Source: Rhizobium sp. Q54
GTDB lineage: Bacteria > Pseudomonadota > Alphaproteobacteria > Rhizobiales > Beijerinckiaceae
DNA: 22,365 nucleotides
Assembly (NCBI GenBank): GCA_945901195.1
Contig: CAMDKB010000014.1
Coordinates: 1-22,365 of the forward strand
Direction of reading: 5' to 3'
The first letter of the stretch is position 1, and every line of letters begins with the position of its first letter. Positions 6,390 through 14,746 of this stretch are shown here, piece by piece. The notes below the pieces were generated by a model, which saw only the letters and a program-made list of their open reading frames with translations, made no database searches and was not told the origin of the DNA. Made by a program: the position numbers and the translations under genes.

Positions 6390-8036
6390 TCAGGTCTTCG
6401 TCACATAGCCTTCTGCTATATCGCGCGCTGCATCCTCCGGCTTGCGCCTGGCGACATCGCCATAGCCGCCTCCCGCTGCCGTTTGCAGTATGAAACGATC
6501 ACCCTTTTTCAGATCCCATTTGCCTGACGATGGCGAGATATATTCGTCTGGAGTGCCCGGACGGAGCGTGAATTTCGCGCCATTGCCGTCCTTGCCGCCA
6601 TTGAGCCCCTTGGGCGGATGTTTGCTCTTGTCGAAGCGGCGCACAACGCTCGCGTCTTCGAGCAGCTCATATTCGCGTATCATGCTGAGGCCACCGCGCC
6701 ATTGTCCTTCGCCGCCTGAATTCTGCACAAATCCGAATTGGTGAATGCGGCAGGGATATTCGGATTCGAGAATCTCGATCGGTGTGACATGCAGATTGCT
6801 GAGATGGCATGCGGTGCCCGATGCTCCATCGTGACCTTCACCGCCGCCATAGGCGGAGCCGAGAATTTCATACTGCATGGTGGATTGACCGGGGCGTCCC
6901 TTTGTCCAGAAAATGCCCAGGGCGCTGGACGATCCGGCATTGGCGATGCCGCGCGAAGGCTGGAAATGCGCCATGGCCTCCAGCAGAACATCCACCAGCT
7001 TCAGATTGACTTGCTGATAATTCGATACAGCAGCAGGGGCTGATGCGTTGGTAATTGTCTTGTCCTTGAACTTCAATTTGATGCAATCGTTCATGCCGTC
7101 GTTGAAATGAAGATTGGGACCCAGACTGCCGATGAGCGTGTAGAAGACACAAGCTTCAATCATGGAAGGGCGAAGATTCATGGGTCCGCGCGTTTGCGGA
7201 TCGGATGCGGAGAAATCGAATTCCGCAATGCCATCTGCAATCGTGATGGTCACGGCAAGTTTTACGGGTTTGTCGATGACGACGCCGTCATGATCGATGT
7301 AGCCCTCGGCCGACGATTGCCCTGGCGTGAGTTTGCCTATGCGCAAGCGCAATTCCGCTGCAGCGCCATTGAGAATCGCGGCGAATGCATCCATCAAGGT
7401 TTGCGCGCCAAAGCGCTCGCAGAGTTCTCTCACGCGCAACGCTCCGTGGTGTGTCACTGCAATCTGGGCGTTCATGTCGCCGCGCACCAGCACGGGCTGG
7501 CGGGTGTTGGCGAGGATCAGTCGCTCGACATCTGGCAGCAGCACGCCGCCCTCCCAGATTTTCATGGGCGGCAGCAACAACCCCTCCTGAAATATCTCAG
7601 TCGCATTGGCGGAGGTGGAGCCGGGATTTGTGCCGCCAACGTCGGCCTTGTGCGCTATGGAGCCAGTGAAGGCGACAATCCTGCCGCCCGAAAAAACCGG
7701 CGCAACAAAGGCCATGTCCGAGACGTGGGGCAGGCCGCCTTCGTAGGGATGGTTGCAGACGAAGACATCGCCTTCCTTGATGTCGCCGGGCTCGCCGTCC
7801 TTGCTGTTGTAAAGTTCGAGGATACGTCCCACGAGATAGCGATAAACCGGCGCGTGAAAGAACATCGGCGGCGAGACGATCAGGCGTCCGTTGCGGTCGA
7901 GAACCACGCAGGAAAAATCGCGGGACTCGCGGATGATGGTCGAATAGCCAGAGCGATAGAAATGGTAATGCATTTCCTCAACGAGACTGGCGATCTTGTT
8001 GCGCAGGACCTGGATGGTAATCGCGTCCATGCTCAC
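6390..8036 (-). CDS. hyuB: Hydantoinase B/oxoprolinase family protein (HyuB)
   Basis: A 548-residue protein spanning the whole hydantoinase B family. The family works with HyuA in ATP-dependent opening of hydantoins, hydrolysis of 5-oxoproline-like rings, or carboxylation of ketones such as acetone and acetophenone. Typical segments are RESRDFSCVVLDRNG (36-50), NHPYEGGLPHVSDMAF (95-110), HKADVGGTNPGS (129-140), IFQEGLLLPPMKI (148-160) and a glycine-rich C-terminal TAAGGGYGD. The start is a GTG at 8036 whose last two bases are shared with the hyuA stop (GTGA overlap); an ATG two codons later is an alternative. Such overlap implies translational coupling and a stable complex with HyuA. No third (gamma) subunit like that of acetone carboxylase is visible, which favours the hydantoinase or oxoprolinase type. 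Family certain, substrate unknown. Confidence 0.9.
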   Translation of the reverse strand: MSMDAITIQVLRNKIASLVEEMHYHFYRSGYSTIIRESRDFSCVVLDRNGRLIVSPPMFFHAPVYRYLVGRILELYNSKDGEPGDIKEGDVFVCNHPYEGGLPHVSDMAFVAPVFSGGRIVAFTGSIAHKADVGGTNPGSTSANATEIFQEGLLLPPMKIWEGGVLLPDVERLILANTRQPVLVRGDMNAQIAVTHHGALRVRELCERFGAQTLMDAFAAILNGAAAELRLRIGKLTPGQSSAEGYIDHDGVVIDKPVKLAVTITIADGIAEFDFSASDPQTRGPMNLRPSMIEACVFYTLIGSLGPNLHFNDGMNDCIKLKFKDKTITNASAPAAVSNYQQVNLKLVDVLLEAMAHFQPSRGIANAGSSSALGIFWTKGRPGQSTMQYEILGSAYGGGEGHDGASGTACHLSNLHVTPIEILESEYPCRIHQFGFVQNSGGEGQWRGGLSMIREYELLEDASVVRRFDKSKHPPKGLNGGKDGNGAKFTLRPGTPDEYISPSSGKWDLKKGDRFILQTAAGGGYGDVARRKPEDAARDIAEGYVTKT

Positions 8037-10120
8037 AATCCCTTTCCGAGAATGAGATTGCCCATGACGTCGACCCGGCCAGTCCAGCCTGCAGGCACAA
8101 TCGTCGTTGCGTCGAATTGCTCGACTATCGCTGGTCCTGAAATACTGACGCCGATATCCAGGCCATCGCGTTCGTAGACAATAGCCTCAAGCGGCGCTTG
8201 CGCATCGAACCAGATCTTGCGCGTGCCTTTGGCGGCTGAGGATATTGCGCGCGGATTTGCCGGTGCGGTTCCCGCGACCGGCTGATATTTGGGCGCTGCA
8301 ACCCGCAGGCGGACGCGATAGCTGACAATCTCGACGGGACGGTCTGCAGCAGCATGTCCATGGATCTGCTTGTGGCGCTCGTCGAAGCGGATGCGGGCAT
8401 CGGCAAGCGATTTTGAATCGAGCGCCTTGTCGTAGAGACCATCAAGCGGCGTACGCAATTCATAGCCTTGGCCGGTGTAACGCATATCGAGCTCTCGCAG
8501 ATAGTGCGCTTCCTCCGGCTTCATGCCTTCGGCAAGCAGTTCCTGCAAAGCGCGCGCTTCAAGTTCGCTGAAGATGGCTTCTGCGTGTTGGGGCTTCAGG
8601 TCCGCCATGGGCTTGAGTTCAGAGCGGATATAATCATGTACGATGTCAGTGCACAGCAGGCCCAATGCGGAAAACGCACCGGGGCGCGGCGGCACCAGAA
8701 TGCGGCTCATGTTGAGTTCTTCAGCGACCGCCGCCGCATGGACCGCGCCCGCGCCGCCAAAGGGCAAGAGTGTGAAGGATGTGAGATCGACGCCGCGCTT
8801 GGCGGCAAAGACGCGCACTTCATCGGCCATGCGCATATCGACAATACGGCGAATGCCAGCCGCTGCCTCCAGCACGTTCATGTTCAAGGGCTGCGCCACA
8901 GCGGTGTCGAGCGCACGACGCGCCGCGTCGACATCGAGCTTCTGTTTGCCGCCCAGAAAGTAATCGGGGTTGAGATAGCCGCAGACGACGTCTGCGTCCG
9001 TGACGGTGGGGCGCGCGCCGCCACGGCCATAGCAGGCCGGGCCGGGATCGGCGCCCGCGCTGTGTGGTCCCACAGTGAGAAAGCCGCCGCCATCGACGCC
9101 CGCAATTGATCCGCCGCCTGCGGAAATCGTCGTCATGTCGAGGGCAGGCACGTCGAGTTGGCGTCTTGCGATAACGCTTTCGGTGGTTTCCAGCGGCGCA
9201 CCGCCCTCGATGAAAGCTATGTCCGCGCTGGTGCCGCCCATATCAAGCGTGACGAGGCCCGACTTGGCTTCCTCCGCAAGCCATGCGGCGGCCTGCGCGC
9301 CTGCAGCGGGTCCCGAAAACAACGTATGAACCGTTCGTCCGCCGGCAATCGCGGCTTCAAACGGCATGACGCCGCCATTGGATTGCATGAGAAAGCGTTG
9401 CGGCGTGGAGACGCCTGTCTCATCGAGCCCCTTGTTCAGCGCCGCGATATAACGCACCAGCACAGGTTCGAGGTAGGCGTTCAGCAGCGTTGTTGAAAGG
9501 CGCGGCCATTCGCGTATGCGCGGCAGCACTTCACTTGATAGCGAGACATGCAGTCCCGGACATTCAGCGGCAATGATTCGGCGGGTTTCTTCTTCGTGGC
9601 CCGGGTTCATGAACGAAAAGAGATAATTCACTGCGATGGATTCAGCGCCCGCCTCGTGCAGTTCGCGCGCCGCCTGGCGCACAGCGTCGCGATCCAGGGC
9701 TACGAGCACGTTACCCTGATAATCAGAGCGTTCAGGGATTTCCCTGGTCATGCTTTGCGGCGCAATCGGCTGCGGGCGGGAGAAAAAATAATCGAACAGG
9801 TTCGTGTCGCGCGCCTGCATCTGCACGTCCTGAACGGCGCGGAAGCCTTTGGTGATCAGCAGGCCGACTTTCGCACCACGCATTTCGAGCAACGCGTTGG
9901 TGGTGATCGTTGTGCCGTGGGCGAAAAAACCGATGTCATCGGGCGCAATGCCGCGCGCCATGAAGCGCCGGACGCCATCCAGCACGCCGAGCGCCGGATT
10001 TTTCGGCGTACTCGACACTTTTTCAACCAGCAATTGCCCGGTCGGTACGTCCAGCAGCACAAGGTCGGTATGCGTGCCGCCGACATCGACGCCAAGGCGG
10101 TAGCGCGGCCCAGAATTCAT
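8033..10120 (-). CDS. hyuA: Hydantoinase A/oxoprolinase family ATPase (HyuA)
   Basis: A 695-residue member of the hydantoinase A family, of normal length. It has an actin-like ATP-binding fold. The first phosphate loop is LGVDVGGTHTDLVLLD (9-24), the hinge region FFAHGTTITTNALLE (65-79), and the second phosphate loop TLDMGGTSADIAFIEGG (291-307). SAGGGSIAGVDGG (333-345) and GPHSAGADPGPACYGRGG (351-368) are family hallmarks. HyuA phosphorylates the substrate and HyuB completes ring opening or carboxylation. It is the first gene of the minus-strand row and faces away from the TAXI-UbiD-crotonase operon across a 132-base gap. A GGGGAAG site precedes the ATG at 10120. It could serve a lactam or hydantoin, or a ketone carboxylation in the same aromatic pathway. 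Confidence 0.92.
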   Translation of the reverse strand: MNSGPRYRLGVDVGGTHTDLVLLDVPTGQLLVEKVSSTPKNPALGVLDGVRRFMARGIAPDDIGFFAHGTTITTNALLEMRGAKVGLLITKGFRAVQDVQMQARDTNLFDYFFSRPQPIAPQSMTREIPERSDYQGNVLVALDRDAVRQAARELHEAGAESIAVNYLFSFMNPGHEEETRRIIAAECPGLHVSLSSEVLPRIREWPRLSTTLLNAYLEPVLVRYIAALNKGLDETGVSTPQRFLMQSNGGVMPFEAAIAGGRTVHTLFSGPAAGAQAAAWLAEEAKSGLVTLDMGGTSADIAFIEGGAPLETTESVIARRQLDVPALDMTTISAGGGSIAGVDGGGFLTVGPHSAGADPGPACYGRGGARPTVTDADVVCGYLNPDYFLGGKQKLDVDAARRALDTAVAQPLNMNVLEAAAGIRRIVDMRMADEVRVFAAKRGVDLTSFTLLPFGGAGAVHAAAVAEELNMSRILVPPRPGAFSALGLLCTDIVHDYIRSELKPMADLKPQHAEAIFSELEARALQELLAEGMKPEEAHYLRELDMRYTGQGYELRTPLDGLYDKALDSKSLADARIRFDERHKQIHGHAAADRPVEIVSYRVRLRVAAPKYQPVAGTAPANPRAISSAAKGTRKIWFDAQAPLEAIVYERDGLDIGVSISGPAIVEQFDATTIVPAGWTGRVDVMGNLILGKGL

Positions 10121-10252
10121 GACGTTTCACTTCCCCGTTTTCTGAACTGTCCTAGCATCGCCCCGCTCCTGCGTCCACGCGCCGTTGCACCGCGCGATGT
10201 CCTGTGAGACAAGCATGGGAAGTCGGCAAAAGCCGCCAGACAGGGAGCGAAC
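10121..10252. promoter_or_regulatory. Divergent promoter region between hyuA and the TAXI-receptor operon
   Basis: These 132 bases lie between two divergent gene rows and so should contain both promoters and any shared operator. I see ribosome-binding sites at each end (GGGGAAG toward hyuA, AGGGAGCG toward the receptor). I see no convincing -35/-10 pair and no clear long palindrome. An in-frame TGA at 10205-10207 stops any upstream extension of the receptor gene. Confidence 0.35.
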
Positions 10253-11146
10253 ATGCGGATCGGGACGGCAGAGCCGAACAGCACATTTCTGCATCAGGGC
10301 GAGGCCTTGAAGACAGTTCTGGAACGGCGCGGCGTGAAAGGCCCCATTGAGGTTCTCACAGCCCTGGCTGCCAGTACGGAAAATGCCCAGCGGCTGGAAG
10401 ATGGCGATCTGGATTTCGGCTTCATGGCTTCCAACTGGATTGGCCGCGCCCGTCTGGGACAGCCGCCTTTTGCTGAACCAATCGACCTGCGCATGGTCGC
10501 CCCTGCCAATGCCGGCCCTTTGTTCTTCATTGTCCGCGCGGATTCACCGATCAAGACCGTGCGCGACCTCAAGGGCAAGCGGGTCTGCACAGGCGCGAAG
10601 ACCAGCGGGATGACGCAGCATGCCCATTCGATTTTCAACGCGCTGGGCATGACCTTTGACGACATCACGCCCGTCTATCAGCATTTTGCCGAAGGCGGCC
10701 GCTCGTTGGAGGTGGGCGAGGTGGATGCGCAATTGCAATGCCCGATTCCCAATCCCGAAATGACCTCACTCGACAGCCGCTGTGACCTGCGCGTTTTGCC
10801 CTATGCGCCGAGAGATCTGGAAGCAGTCATCGCTGCTGTTCCCTGGTATCGCCCTGTCACCATGGAGAAGGGCGCGTTGCGCGCGCTGGATGCCGACGTA
10901 CCTCAGGCAGCGGTGGTCAATGTTTTCGTGACCCATGCGCGGCAGGATGCGAAGCTAGTGGCCATTCTCGCGCGGACATTCGCCGAGGCATGCGCTGAGC
11001 TCGCCCTTCTCAACCCGCTTTACAAAGGGACGGAAAAGCTGTTTGAGCCGTTGAAGACACAAGGCGCACCGGCGCTGGAATTTGGCGGCGTTAAATTGCA
11101 CGAGGGCGCCCTCACAACCTATCGCGAAATGGGCCTGCTGGCCTGA
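10253..11146 (+). CDS. TAXI/NMT1-type solute-binding protein without a signal peptide
   Basis: A 297-residue periplasmic-binding-protein fold of the TAXI (TRAP-associated) or NMT1-like kind. It starts directly with the first strand, MRIGTAEPNSTFLHQGEALK. LEDGDLDFGFMASNWIGR (48-65), DSPIKTVRDLKGKRVCTGAK and the following SGMTQHA match the receptor core. Relatives carry an N-terminal signal peptide; here none exists, and an in-frame stop at 10205 rules out a missed upstream start. No TRAP membrane subunits are nearby. It is the first gene of a tight plus-strand operon, 16 bases before the UbiD-family gene. It may bind a pathway ligand in the cytoplasm, act as a sensor, or be an enzyme built on this fold. 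AGGGAGCG is the ribosome-binding site. Confidence 0.75.
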   Translation: MRIGTAEPNSTFLHQGEALKTVLERRGVKGPIEVLTALAASTENAQRLEDGDLDFGFMASNWIGRARLGQPPFAEPIDLRMVAPANAGPLFFIVRADSPIKTVRDLKGKRVCTGAKTSGMTQHAHSIFNALGMTFDDITPVYQHFAEGGRSLEVGEVDAQLQCPIPNPEMTSLDSRCDLRVLPYAPRDLEAVIAAVPWYRPVTMEKGALRALDADVPQAAVVNVFVTHARQDAKLVAILARTFAEACAELALLNPLYKGTEKLFEPLKTQGAPALEFGGVKLHEGALTTYREMGLLA

Positions 11147-11162
11147 TATAAAGGAGACGAAT

Positions 11163-12662
11163 ATGGCCGATGGCCCGCAAGACAAGACAGCGCCCGAGGA
11201 AATCGATATCGCCGCCCTCAAACCGGATCTGCGCTATCGCGATCTGCGCGAATGGATCGCCGAAGCGGACAAGCTGGGCGAAGTGCGCCGGGTCAAAGGT
11301 TTGAGCTGGCAGGAAGACATCGGCATGGCTTCCGAGGTTATCCTGCATGAGGAAACCGCGCCCTGCGTGATCTTCGAAGATATTCCCGGCACCTTGCCCG
11401 GCAGCAAGGTTCTCGTGAACTTCTTCGGTGGCGACCGCCAGAAAATGACGCTCGGCTTTCCAAACAACCTGGATAAACTGCAGCTCAGCGACGCCTTCCG
11501 CACGCACTACATGAGCGACCTGAAGCGCATTGAACCGCGCTATGTCAACGATGGTCCGATTTTCGAAAACGTGATGAAGGGCGACGACGTCAACGTCAAT
11601 CTGTTCCCCACGCCCATGTGGCACGATGGCGACGGCGGGCGTTATATTGGCACGGGCAGTTTCAACGTCACGCGGGACCCCGATGACGGCTGGATCAATT
11701 GCGGCACCTATCGCGTGATGATCCATGACGACAAGACCGTCGGCTTTTATATTTCTCCCGGCAAGCATGGCCGCATCATGCGCGACAAATACGAAAAGCG
11801 CGGCGAGCCGATGCCGGTGGCTATCGTTGTCGGTTGCGATCCCATGTCATTTCTGATGTCTTCGAGTGAAATACCCTATGGTGTTTCCGAGTATGAGGTC
11901 ATCGGTGGCATTCGCGGTGAAGCTGTCGATCTCGTGCACGCGCCGATCACCGGATTGCCGGTGCCCGCCAATGCTGAAATCGTGATCGAAGGTTTTGTGC
12001 AACCCGGCAATGTGAAAGCCGAAGGCCCGTTTGGCGAATGGTTCGGCTATTATGGCTCTGATGTGCGTGATGAACCCGTGCTCGACATCAAGGCGATCTA
12101 TCATCGCAATAATCCGATCCTGCTTGGCTGCGCGCCGCAACGGCCACCGGATGAGATTGGCCGCTACCGCGCGCTGACCCGTTCGGCAATCCTGCGCGAA
12201 AACATTACCAAGGCAGGCGTTCCAGATGTCACCGCAGCCTGGGCGCATGAAGTGGGTGTATCGCGATTGCTGCTGGTTGTCGCGATCAAACAGCGCTACG
12301 GCGGGCATTCCAAACAGGCCGGGCATGTCGCCGCCATGTGCCATGCGGGCGCGTATGCGGGTCGCTATGTCATCGTCGTCGACGATGATATTGACGTGAC
12401 GTCGCTGGACGAGGTGATCTGGGCTGTGCTTACGCGCTCGGATCCTGCAACATCCATCGACATCATTACAAACGCCTGGTCGACGCCGCTTGATCCGCGT
12501 ATCGAGCCAGAACGAAAAGCCAAGGGCGACTTCACCAACAGCCGCGCCATCATTGATGCGTGCAAGCCCTTTTACTGGAAAGACCAATACCCGAAGGTGA
12601 ACCAGCCTTCACCGGAAGCGCGCCGCATCGCACGGCAGAAATTCGGCTATCTTCTGAAATAG
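11163..12662 (+). CDS. UbiD-family prenyl-FMN-dependent decarboxylase
   Basis: A 499-residue cytoplasmic (de)carboxylase. The ATG at 11163 is chosen because AAGGAG lies at 11151-11156; an upstream reading would overlap the receptor gene. The prenyl-FMN active site is intact: R184, E287 and E292 (EGPFGEWFGYYG) match the R-E-E set of fungal ferulate decarboxylase Fdc1 (R173, E277, E282 from memory). N179 and H202 fall at the same offset as its metal ligands. Such enzymes decarboxylate aromatic or unsaturated acids such as hydroxybenzoates, vanillate, cinnamates or phthalate-derived acids. They require prenyl-FMN from UbiX, which is not in the window. The gene lies 16 bases after the TAXI-type receptor and its stop overlaps the ribosome-binding site of the crotonase, so the three are co-translated. 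The substrate is not determined. Confidence 0.9.
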   Translation: MADGPQDKTAPEEIDIAALKPDLRYRDLREWIAEADKLGEVRRVKGLSWQEDIGMASEVILHEETAPCVIFEDIPGTLPGSKVLVNFFGGDRQKMTLGFPNNLDKLQLSDAFRTHYMSDLKRIEPRYVNDGPIFENVMKGDDVNVNLFPTPMWHDGDGGRYIGTGSFNVTRDPDDGWINCGTYRVMIHDDKTVGFYISPGKHGRIMRDKYEKRGEPMPVAIVVGCDPMSFLMSSSEIPYGVSEYEVIGGIRGEAVDLVHAPITGLPVPANAEIVIEGFVQPGNVKAEGPFGEWFGYYGSDVRDEPVLDIKAIYHRNNPILLGCAPQRPPDEIGRYRALTRSAILRENITKAGVPDVTAAWAHEVGVSRLLLVVAIKQRYGGHSKQAGHVAAMCHAGAYAGRYVIVVDDDIDVTSLDEVIWAVLTRSDPATSIDIITNAWSTPLDPRIEPERKAKGDFTNSRAIIDACKPFYWKDQYPKVNQPSPEARRIARQKFGYLLK

Positions 12663-12672
12663 GAGTGGAAAC

Positions 12673-13542
12673 ATGAAAGACGGAAATCCCGCACAACAAT
12701 TCACGCATGATCCAACCTTGCCCGGTGGCACGGATGTCATTTGTGAAATTCGCGATGGCATTGCATTTGTATCATTGAACCGGCCAGAGAAGCGCAATTG
12801 CATCAGCCCCGGAATCGTCAACGACGCCAATGCGATTCTCGACGCTCTGGAAAAGGATGATCGCGCCAAGGTTGTCGTCATCACAGGTTCCGGGGATTCG
12901 TTTTCTGCTGGTCAGGATCTGAAGGAATATTTCCGCGAACCCGCAAAATGGCACCCTGTCGATCGTGAGCGGCTGCATTACAACAATTCGCGCTGGCAAT
13001 GGCGCAAGCTGCTCTATTACGGCAAGCCAACCATCGCCATGGTCAACGGCTGGTGTTTTGGCGGAGCGTTTCAGGTGCTCGTGGGTTGCGACATCGCCGT
13101 GACGGCGGATGAATCCAGCTTCGGCATGTCTGAAATCAACTGGGGCATCATCCCTGCAGGTATCGTCACGAAGTCGGCGACCTACACCATGACGCCCCGT
13201 AAAGCGATGTACTACATCATCTCGGGCGATACCTTCAATGGCAAGGAAGCCGAGCAATATGGTCTGGTTACATTTTCTGTACCAGCCGATCAGCTCATGG
13301 AAAAAGTCAAAGCCATCGCGGGCAATCTGATGAAGAAAAACCCGCACGTCTTGCGTTCGTGCAAGGTCGCCTATCACTATGTGCGTGACATGTCCTGGGA
13401 TATGGCCGGCGAATATCTCTCTGCTAAATCAGACCAGAACAAATTCACCGATCCGGAAGCGGGCGCAGCCAAGGGAATGACCCAGTTCCTTGACGAGAAG
13501 AGCTACCGTCCTGGGCTTGGCTCTTATGACAGAACGAAGTAA
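12673..13542 (+). CDS. Crotonase similar to p-hydroxycinnamoyl-CoA hydratase-lyase
   Basis: A 289-residue enoyl-CoA hydratase superfamily enzyme. Its closest remembered relative is hydroxycinnamoyl-CoA hydratase-lyase (HCHL), which turns feruloyl-CoA into vanillin and acetyl-CoA. Shared blocks are DGIAFVSLNRPEKRN (28-42), AGQDLKEYFRE (79-89), KPTIAMVNGWCFGG (118-131), MSEINWGI (152-159) and TQFLDEKSYRPGL near the end. The catalytic glutamate E154 and tyrosine Y86 match HCHL E143 and Y75. Positions matching its S123 and Y239 are Q134 and S250, so the ligand pocket differs. Typical HCHL is about 276 residues; this one has a longer N-terminus. The site AGGAG overlaps the UbiD stop. No CoA ligase gene lies in the window. 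The substrate may be a different aryl or non-aryl acyl-CoA. Confidence 0.82.
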   Translation: MKDGNPAQQFTHDPTLPGGTDVICEIRDGIAFVSLNRPEKRNCISPGIVNDANAILDALEKDDRAKVVVITGSGDSFSAGQDLKEYFREPAKWHPVDRERLHYNNSRWQWRKLLYYGKPTIAMVNGWCFGGAFQVLVGCDIAVTADESSFGMSEINWGIIPAGIVTKSATYTMTPRKAMYYIISGDTFNGKEAEQYGLVTFSVPADQLMEKVKAIAGNLMKKNPHVLRSCKVAYHYVRDMSWDMAGEYLSAKSDQNKFTDPEAGAAKGMTQFLDEKSYRPGLGSYDRTK

Positions 13543-13557
13543 CGGTTTTTGATATGT

Positions 13558-13639
13558 CATCCCGGCCGAGCGAAGCGATAGCCGGGACCGTTATAAGGCT
13601 TACGGTCCCGGATAAATGCCTACGGCATTTTCCGGGATG
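13558..13639. repeat. 82-bp palindromic intergenic repeat (REP-like)
   Basis: The element is bounded by CATCCCGG (13558-13565) and its complement CCGGGATG (13632-13639). Inside are two competing hairpins. CCGGGACCGT (13582-13591) pairs with ACGGTCCCGG (13602-13611). TCCCGGATAAATGCC (13606-13620) pairs almost perfectly with GGCATTTTCCGGGA (13624-13637). It sits between the convergent ends of the crotonase and esterase genes, a usual place for REP-like elements of alphaproteobacteria, where they can end transcription from both sides. Only one copy is seen in this window. Confidence 0.65.
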
Positions 13640-13649
13640 CCCCTTTCGC

Positions 13650-14600
13650 TTAGCGCAATTTAACTTTCAAAAACGACCCGATCTCCTCAATCACCATATC
13701 GGCCTGTTTGATAATGCCCTTGGCGCCGACGAAACCGTGCATCTGGCCGGGGCAATAGTGGAACTGCGCTTCGACGCCTACCTTGCGCAACACATCTGCA
13801 TAAGCCGCAGTTTCGTCGCTCAGCGGATCAAGCCCGCCGGTGACAAGGTAGGCGGGCGGCGCAGCCGCATGGTTCTTTGCAAGAAACGGCGAGGCGCGCC
13901 AATCGTTCACTTCTGCTGACGAATTCAGATAATGATCGCGGAACCATTCCATTGAACCACGCGTCAGCGTGTAACCATCGCCAACTGTGTTGTAGGATGC
14001 ATAACCCATGCGCAGATCGACAACCGGATAGATGAGCACTTGCGCCCGCACATTCGGCGCGCCCTTTTCCGCCGCCATAAGCGCAACAACCGCTGCCAGA
14101 TTGCCGCCGGCACTGTCGCCGCCCACCGCCAGGCGGCCAGCATCGACATCCAGTGATGCGGCATTTGCCGCCACCCAGGCCGTTGCTGCGTAGCAATCGT
14201 CAGCCGCGACGGGAAACTTGTGTTCGGGAGCCAGCCGGTAATCCACTGATACGACCACGCCATTCAATGCATCGGCAAAAAAGCGCGCCTGATTGTCATG
14301 GGTATCGAGATCGCCAACCACCCAGCCGCCGCCGTGGTAAAACACCAGGACAGGCGCGGGGCCTGCGCCGGCGGACTTGCTTCGATACAGCCGCGCCGGT
14401 ATCGGGCCATGCGGGCCAGTCGCGGTTATGTCGCGCACTTCAGCCATATCAGGCACGGCCTGTTTCATCGCTTCGCGCATGGCACGCATGCGGGCGCGGC
14501 CCTGAGCCGGGGTGAGCGACTCGAAAGGGGGCAGGTTCGCCTTTTTCATGTTTTCGAGAATGCGGCCTGCATCCTCATCGATCTTGGGAATCGTGCTCAT
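13650..14600 (-). CDS. Alpha/beta hydrolase of the hormone-sensitive-lipase family (esterase)
   Basis: A 316-residue esterase or lipase of the HSL (alpha/beta hydrolase-3) family. The ATG at 14600 is chosen because AAGGAG precedes it; a 20-residue longer reading lacks a site. HGGGW at 89-93 forms the oxyanion hole. The nucleophile S163 is in GGDSAGG, with D258 (GGLDPLSDE) and H288 (GQMHGF) completing the triad. An N-terminal helical cap region (1-60) is normal. No signal peptide, so cytoplasmic. HSL-type enzymes hydrolyse short-chain or aryl esters. It stands alone on the minus strand, divergent from the VOC protein and facing the crotonase end across the palindromic repeat. It could release an aromatic acid from an ester entering this pathway. 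Confidence 0.9.
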   Translation of the reverse strand: MSTIPKIDEDAGRILENMKKANLPPFESLTPAQGRARMRAMREAMKQAVPDMAEVRDITATGPHGPIPARLYRSKSAGAGPAPVLVFYHGGGWVVGDLDTHDNQARFFADALNGVVVSVDYRLAPEHKFPVAADDCYAATAWVAANAASLDVDAGRLAVGGDSAGGNLAAVVALMAAEKGAPNVRAQVLIYPVVDLRMGYASYNTVGDGYTLTRGSMEWFRDHYLNSSAEVNDWRASPFLAKNHAAAPPAYLVTGGLDPLSDETAAYADVLRKVGVEAQFHYCPGQMHGFVGAKGIIKQADMVIEEIGSFLKVKLR

Positions 14601-14746
14601 TGGCGTCTCCTTGGGTGTTGTTGATGGCCGGACTTTCCAGCGCGGGCGCGTTGCCGTCAAGGCTTTGCCGGCGTCCAGGCTTTTTGCTTGCGTCTGGAAA
14701 TGTGGCCCTTCTTGTGAGAAGATGGTTTTAACATTCGGAGGCGACC
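14601..14746. promoter_or_regulatory. Divergent promoter region between the esterase and VOC genes
   Basis: This 146-base gap separates divergent genes. It contains an imperfect tandem repeat: GGCTTTGCCGGCGTCCA (14661-14677) followed at once by GGCTTTTTGCTTGCGTCTGG (14678-14697). This could be a pair of binding half-sites, but no regulator gene is nearby. Ribosome-binding sites are visible at both ends. I see no strong -35/-10 pair. Confidence 0.25.

Noticed and set aside
7107..8177. Long plus-strand open frame (356 codons) opposite hyuB
   Set aside because: It is antisense to clear HyuB family motifs, has low-complexity composition and no family resemblance; it arises from G/C third positions of the real gene.
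11847..12587. Minus-strand open frame of 246 codons inside the UbiD-family gene
   Set aside because: A mirror of the decarboxylase coding strand; no recognisable motif and no ribosome-binding site.
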